Below are positions 58,861-64,000 of a stretch of 64,000 nt of DNA, one piece after another. The notes below the pieces were generated by a model, which did no database searches, was not told the DNA's origin, and saw only the letters and a list, made by a program, of their open reading frames with translations. The stretch covers positions 504,001 through 568,000 of the forward strand of contig JAJJXM010000041.1 in NCBI GenBank assembly GCA_024516155.1, given 5' to 3'. This stretch comes from Pyronema omphalodes (taxonomy: Eukaryota > Ascomycota > Pezizomycetes > Pezizales > Pyronemataceae). The first letter of the stretch is position 1; every line of letters begins with the position of its first letter. The position numbers were made by a program, and so were the translations under genes.

Positions 58861-60290
58861 ACGCGCCGCTTTTCCTCCACACTTATCAACCTTTTCCAAC
58901 TATCGACCTCCCTCCGCCGCTTTTCCTCCACAATACCAGCTATTTACAACTATTGACCTCCCGCCGCCGCTTTTCCTCCACAATACTCAGCTATTTACAA
59001 CTATCGACCTCCCCCGCCGCTTTTCCTCCACAATACTCAGCCTTTTACAACTATCCACCTCCCGCCGCCGCTTTTCCTCCACAATACTCAGCTATTTACA
59101 ACTATCGGCCTCCCTCCGCCGCTTTTCCTCCACCATTCAACACCTTTTCCAACTATCGACCTCCCGCCGCCGCTTTTCCTCCACAATTATCAGCTATTTA
59201 CAACTATCCACCTCCCTCCGCCGCTTTTGCTCCACAATACTGAGCTATTTACACCTATCGACCTCCCGCCGCCGCTTTTCCTCCACCATTATCAGCTATT
59301 TACAACTATCGACCTCCCGCGGCCGCTTTTCCCCCACAATACTCTGCTATTTACAACTATCGACCTCCCTCTGCCGCTTTTCCTCCACAATACTCAGCTA
59401 TTTACAACTATCGACCTCCTTCCGCCGCTTTTCCTCCACCATTCTCCACCATTTCCAACTATCGACCTCCTCCCGCCGCTTTTGCTGCACAATACTCAGC
59501 TATTTACAACTATCGACCTCCCTCCCCCGCTTTTCCTCCACCATTCTCCACCAGTTCCAACTATCGACCTCCTCCCGCCACTTTTCCTCCACAATACTCA
59601 GCTATTTACAACTATCGACCTCCCTCCGCCGCTTTTTCTCCACCATTCTCCACCATTTCCAACTATCGACCTCCACCCGCCGCTTTTCCCCCACAATACT
59701 CAGCTATTTACAACTATCGACCTGCCTCCGCCGCTTTTCCTCCACCATTCTCCACCTTTTCCAACTATCGACCTCCCTCCGCCGCTTTTCCTCCACCATT
59801 CTCCACCATTTCCAACTATCGACCTCCTCCCGCCGCTTTTGCTGCACAATACTCAGCTATTTACAACTATCGACCTCCCTCCGCCGCTTTTCCTCCACCA
59901 TTCTCCACCAGTTGCAACTATCGACCTCCTCCGGCCGCTTTTCCTCCACAATACTCAGCTATTTACAACTATCGGCCTCCCTCCGCCGCTTTTTCTCCAC
60001 CATTCTCCACCATTTCCAACTATCGACCTCCCCCCGCCGCTTTTCCCCCACAATACTCAGCTGTTTACAACTATCGACCTTCCTCCGCCGCTTTTCCTCC
60101 GCCATTCTCCACCTTTTCCAACTATTGACCTTCCGCCGCCGCTTTCCCTCCACCATTCTCTACCTTTTCCCACTATCGACCTCCTCCCGCCGCTTTTCCT
60201 CCACCATTCTCAGCTATTCCTTCACTATCGACCTCCCTCCACCGCATTTCCTCCACAAATCTCAGCTATTTCAACTATCGACCTGCCGCT
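58861..60290 (+). repeat. 51 bp minisatellite, right arm, inverted (~28 copies)
   Basis: The same unit as the left arm in opposite orientation (CTATTTACAACTATCGACCT then CCGCCGCTTTTCCTCCA). The plus-strand frame is open for 398 codons at 59227-60423. The arm runs outward from the centre and ends beside the 3' end of a broken acidic gene. Confidence 0.95.
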
Positions 60291-60366
60291 GCCGCTTCGT
60301 CTCCTCCTCTTCGCCCCTCCGTATTTTCCCCGGCCCCGTCTCCTCCACAGCTACCACAACCACCAA

Positions 60367-60875
60367 CTATATAATATCATCATCTTGCCGCACCACAGTC
60401 CCTTCGATGTTGTCAGGATCTAACCTTTCAACAACATCATCGTCGTCAATTGACCCTTCATCATCTTGCACAGCTATAACATTCCCCTGACTTCCTAAAT
60501 TTTCGAGCTCATCGTTGACCACATTTTGCAGGCGATCGGCTATGAATTCACCGAGTTCATCTCGTCAAACTCCCTATCGCTGCCATCCTCGTCGGATCCC
60601 ACTGTGCTGCGATCCTGATCTTGGTCGACCACAGTCTCTGCAATGTTCTCGGGATCCAAACTTAGAATAATCCGTCTCTGCGAGGTATGCAACATGGCTC
60701 TTTCCTCCGGCTCAAAAAGAGGAGCATCGACTTTCAGAAGACACTTAATAACATGGTAATGGTGAATTATCATTGTCTTCAACTTGTCGAGATGTTCTGC
60801 TTCGGGGTCATTTAACACCTGTAGTAGGATAGCCAAACGACGATGTGCCCAATGAACAATCCGTTTTGCATGCAA
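60367..60875 (-). pseudogene. Broken hypothetical acidic protein, 5' part removed by copia insertion
   Basis: A minus-strand frame from 60875 (MHAKRIVHWAHRRLAILLQV) ends at 60540. In a shifted frame the sequence goes on as FIADRLQNVVNDELENLG and ends DDII then a stop at 60367. The join near 60560 is either a frameshift or an unrecognised intron. Two acidic segments share the pattern LDPENIAETVV / LDPDNIEGTVV, an internal duplication. The copia LTR starts two bases upstream of the first Met, so the original start is probably elsewhere. No family was recognised. Confidence 0.45.
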
Positions 60876-60877
60876 AC

Positions 60878-61038
60878 TGTCGAAGGTCTCACAGGCACGA
60901 GGAGAAGAAGAAAGTGGAGGTGGAGACCGAATGTATTAACGAGCGTAAGGAGTCAGGCATAGACGGGCAAGCGAGTGCCTATACATAGAGAGTGGTCCAC
61001 CTCCACCTAAGCACTAGGGCCTTAGGCGCACTTCAACA
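60878..61038 (-). repeat. 3' LTR of a copia element (161 bp)
   Basis: On the minus strand it runs TGTTGAAGTGCGCC ... CCTTCGACA, with TGT/ACA ends. The internal side carries a purine-rich GACGAGGGGGTG, a good polypurine tract. The other LTR is beyond the window, so the target-site duplication cannot be checked here. Confidence 0.75.
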
Positions 61039-61283
61039 CACCCCCTCGTCTAAGGACGGGTGCTACAAACATAATAATAAGAAGAAATAACAATCCATCA
61101 TAACAGAAAACAAGAACAATACCATAGAAAAAGAAAATACCCAATTATCCATAAAAGAAGCAGTGAAAACCCATAAGAAGAACAACCCAAATGAAAACAA
61201 CACAATTCAATCATCATCATTATCAGCAATCAGCAGCCATACTTCAATCACAAACACACACTTATTAATTCAAACCAAATCCA

Positions 61284-62927
61284 TTAACCATAATTATTAC
61301 TCAGCGTTTCCATCCCTAGAAGTTTCACGGCCAACGCATGTGTTGGTCCGGGGAGCGGTTTAGTGAGGACATCTGCGACATTTTCTTTGGACGCAATGTA
61401 TTCGAATGATACCGTTCCCTTTCTAGCTTCGTCGATCGAGTGGTGAAACTTCACATCGATGTGTTTTGTTTGCGCCTTAATGACGCCGGTCTGAAGGAGG
61501 CGAAGTGCTCCCATGTTGTCGCAACGGACCGAGGTCGGCACTTTGTTATCCCAGGCTTCGGTGTCGTCCATCAATAGGGGAAACCAGATCGCTTCACGGG
61601 TCGCATTGCTGCATGCGATGAACTCGGCTTCAAGAGTGGAGAGGGTGATGACGGACTTCTTCTTTGAGCTCCAGTGGATCGCCCCGTCCGCTCCTGGCGC
61701 AAGGACTATGCACCCCCCGACGCTTTTCCGATCGGCTGTACTGCCGGCCCAGTCGCTGTCGGAGAAGAGTCGCAAACAGTCCTGCGGTATGTCGTGGTTA
61801 CGCTTGTAGATAATCGACAAATTTTTCGTACCTTTCAAGTATCGGATGACCCTCTTCGCAGCGGTCATGTGCATGGCTAGAGGCGACTGATTGTATCGGC
61901 TGAGGGCAGTCACCGCGAAGGCGATGTCAGGACATGTTCCGATTGCTGCGTACATCAGTGGTCCGACCATTGATAGATACAGGCGTTTTTGCTGTTCATC
62001 AGTGGTCTTGTCTTCGCAGTTAGTATTCTCCAGATCAACATGAATGTACATCGGGGAAGAGGTGGGTGCGGCCTCAAGAAGACCGTATCTGGCAATCACC
62101 CCCTCAATGTAATGCTTCTGCGAGATGGCAATGCTTCCGTCAGGCAAGTATTCGAGTTCCAGGCCGAGAAAACGAGTCGCTTTTCCGAGATCTGTCATTT
62201 TGAAGCGAGCACTGAGGGCCTTCTTGATGTTGTCGCCCATCCTCTGTTTTGTCAGATTGAAGATCAAGATATTATCGACATATAAGAGTAGAAATGCGTC
62301 CTTCATGAGGTAGAGGTTGGAGTCGGCGTATGCCTGTTGGAAACCTTGCTTCATGAGGAAGTCATTAATCTGGGCCCACCATAATCGGGGTGCCTGTTTT
62401 AGGCCGTACAGGGCTTTCAGCAGGCGGACCGTCGATGTTTTTGATAGACGTTTGTCGAGCCATTCGATGCCAGGAGGCATGGACATGAAAGTCCTGTCGT
62501 TGTCAATGGCTGGGTTGAGGAAGGCCGTGACAACATCCATTTGATCGACTGACCACCCCCTGGTTGCAGATAAGCTTAGCAGGTAACGTAGAGTACTTAG
62601 CTTGGAGACAGGTGCATATGTCTCATCATAATCGATTCCTGGAACTTGCTCGTAACCCTTTATAACCAGTCGGGCCTTGAACTTTGTGCTGCCGTCAATG
62701 TTGCATTTGGTTTTGTAAATCCATCGACATTTCAAGGGCTTGCATCCAAAGGGAACAGTGATGCCGTTGTAGGATGTTTGATTGTCGGATGCGTCAGGCG
62801 ATAACACTGGTCGGAGAGGCTCTGCATTGTCATTTGATTTGAAGGCCTGGAAGGTTTCGTTTATCAGTAAAGAGTTCCATTCTTCTTGCATCGCAGTTCT
62901 CCAGTTGTCCCGGTCGGCGCTCTTCAT
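61284..62927 (-). CDS. Ty1/copia pol, reverse transcriptase and RNase H
   Basis: An open frame of 547 residues with copia order. The reverse transcriptase begins WRTAMQEEWNSLLINETF, then KCRWIYKTKCNIDGSTKFKA, DYDETYAPVSKLSTLRYLLS, MDVVTAFLNPAIDNDRTFMS and LYGLKQAPRLWWAQINDFLM. RNase H has LRLFSDSDWAGSTADRKSVG, TLSTLEAEFIACSNATREAI and HIDVKFHHSIDEA, ending VLTKPLP. The catalytic YVDD box reads YVDN (Asn codon at 62271-62273), which should abolish polymerase activity. A single TAA (62937-62939) separates this frame from in-frame coding sequence upstream, so the ATG at 62927 is internal to the old polyprotein. Part of an element running from 60878 to beyond 64000. Confidence 0.92.
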   Translation of the reverse strand: MKSADRDNWRTAMQEEWNSLLINETFQAFKSNDNAEPLRPVLSPDASDNQTSYNGITVPFGCKPLKCRWIYKTKCNIDGSTKFKARLVIKGYEQVPGIDYDETYAPVSKLSTLRYLLSLSATRGWSVDQMDVVTAFLNPAIDNDRTFMSMPPGIEWLDKRLSKTSTVRLLKALYGLKQAPRLWWAQINDFLMKQGFQQAYADSNLYLMKDAFLLLYVDNILIFNLTKQRMGDNIKKALSARFKMTDLGKATRFLGLELEYLPDGSIAISQKHYIEGVIARYGLLEAAPTSSPMYIHVDLENTNCEDKTTDEQQKRLYLSMVGPLMYAAIGTCPDIAFAVTALSRYNQSPLAMHMTAAKRVIRYLKGTKNLSIIYKRNHDIPQDCLRLFSDSDWAGSTADRKSVGGCIVLAPGADGAIHWSSKKKSVITLSTLEAEFIACSNATREAIWFPLLMDDTEAWDNKVPTSVRCDNMGALRLLQTGVIKAQTKHIDVKFHHSIDEARKGTVSFEYIASKENVADVLTKPLPGPTHALAVKLLGMETLSNNYG

Positions 62928-63505
62928 GGCTGCGGTTTAACAGGTCGGGTCGCCGTCAAGCAGATCGGGACCTATCGCCGCGTCGGGATCGTCTATAGTT
63001 GCTTTGGCAAGAAATGCCGAGGCCAGGGCGTTGTCAATATCAATGTCTTCGTAGCGGGACTTGTTTAGTTTGTTGGCCTTCAGTCGCTCGTCGCGTAGTG
63101 ACAGTGAATTCATGTCATTAGAAGCATCTGAGAATTTGGATGTTAGTTCAAAGAAGTGAATATCTGAGCAGTAGAGGAAGAAATTTGAGAAACAAGGGAA
63201 TGCAGTAGACAGGGATTCCGTGGCAGAATCTCGTGAGGAGATGCACAGCGGAGTGTTATTCGGATAAAATTCTCAGGATAAGTATCCTTGAACTGATGAT
63301 AATCAGTGTGTGGCATATTCGCCTAACAAGAGTAGTCCGGACAGCATGGAGGCTGATCGGGACAGTGACATCCAAGACAAAATTGTCAATGTATAATTAG
63401 AGTGAGGCAGCATGAAAACTGATCCGAGTCGAGGAAAATGAGATGAAGACTATACCGTGTGGCCGTGAAAGGTCCTACAGCGGTGACATGAAAAGGTTGG
63501 AGTGG
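62928..63505 (-). pseudogene. Copia pol linker region, broken by stops
   Basis: In the reverse-transcriptase frame the reading SDASNDMNSLSLRDERLKAN ... DLLDGDPTC is open up to the TAA at 62937-62939. Further upstream stops and frame changes occur before the integrase frame, which ends at 63506. This is the variable linker between integrase and reverse transcriptase. Confidence 0.6.
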
Positions 63506-64000
63506 TCATTTGTACATACTCTGAATGAGGGCGTCTATCTCATGTGATATGAGCGCTGACGCATTCTCATCACCCCCTTCAATGATATCAGGGAAACAGT
63601 CAGATATTGCCTTGATGATTTCCTCTGATGTATTGGGACGTCCTTCAGAATCGAAAGCATTATTGTCCTCTAAGAAAACGACGTTGGAAGCGCGCACGAC
63701 AGAACGTGAATTGAAGTCATAGATGCGCCAAATCTTTGACGAATCCGTGTACCCAACCATCATGCTGTGTGACGCGCGTGCGCTCCAGTTCTTGTCTGTC
63801 GTCTGCTCCTTCGGTATATGCTCGAAGACCGTGCAACCGAATCTTCGAAGGTGTAGCAGCTGAGGTGGCCTGTGAAACAGGGCCTCATGAGGACTTAGCC
63901 AGCCTTTGAGCGTCCTAGTCGGAGATATTGAATGAAGGTACACCGCTGTGTTGACAGCCTCAGCCCAGAAGCGATGAGGAACTTGGGCGTCTATTAGCAT
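63506..64000 (-). pseudogene. Copia integrase C-terminal part, cut by the window edge
   Basis: The frame reads LIDAQVPHRFWAEAVNTAVY, then PTRTLKGWLSPHEALFHRPP and LRRFGCTVFEHIPKEQ, the GKG/M-type end of copia integrases (PHRFWAEAV, PxxAxFxxxPxxxHLRRFGC). It is followed by VGYTDSSKIWRIYDF and an acidic tail and stops at 63506. The DDE catalytic core lies outside the window. Called broken because the downstream linker is interrupted. Confidence 0.8.

Noticed and set aside
1..64000. tRNA, rRNA and CRISPR features
   Set aside because: I looked for T-loop words (GTTCGAATC and similar), ribosomal cores and spaced direct repeats. The few hits (for example TTTCGAATC in the 829 bp units) lack tRNA arms, and CRISPR is not expected in a fungal genome.

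Overview
This 64 kb window looks like nuclear DNA of a filamentous ascomycete (Pezizomycotina). The evidence is short GT-AG introns of about 45-310 bp in nearly every conserved gene, a two-domain HP1, a PIR-type cell-wall protein, fungal forms of Doa4, Vps27, Age2 and Hbs1, a BiP ending in HDEL, and fungal copia, gypsy and Tad-like LINE remnants, some with C-to-T type nonsense changes. I cannot fix the class or genus from the sequence.

The left half (1-32.5 kb) is ordinary gene space with eight conserved genes. They are HP1 (93-1175, minus), a 916-residue PIR-repeat wall protein (2460-5263, minus), Doa4-like ubiquitin hydrolase (6160-9705, minus) and divergent ESCRT-0 subunit Vps27 (11612-13816, plus). 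Then come cytochrome b5 (16297-17739, minus) and a divergent Age2/SMAP-type ArfGAP (19034-20860, plus), the ribosome-rescue GTPase Hbs1 (25682-28750, minus), and the ER chaperone BiP/Kar2 (30307-32413, plus). All exon-intron models given keep frame throughout. Doa4 and Vps27 act on the same cargo at the multivesicular endosome and sit head to head. The spacers carry long, almost pure microsatellites with 6, 7, 8 and 12 bp units.

The right half (33-64 kb) is repeat-rich and nearly gene-free. It holds a degenerate dispersed repeat family (33.1-34.9 kb), two Tad-like LINE remnants in opposite orientation (37.7-42.4 kb), and a dimeric tandem duplication (four copies of an ~829 bp unit, 42.8-46.4 kb). 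An LTR-like sequence at 47.3-48.0 kb recurs inverted at 53.8-54.3 kb. There is a decayed gypsy element (51-53.8 kb), a possibly intact three-exon gene with a weak HMG-box resemblance (54.65-55.87 kb), and a copia element that begins at 60.9 kb and runs off the right edge.

The most unusual structure is a ~4 kb palindrome at 56.2-60.3 kb. Two arms of the same 51 bp minisatellite lie in opposite orientation around a ~100 bp inverted repeat. Because 51 is divisible by three, each arm has long open frames reading outward from the centre. I know of no family that explains it.
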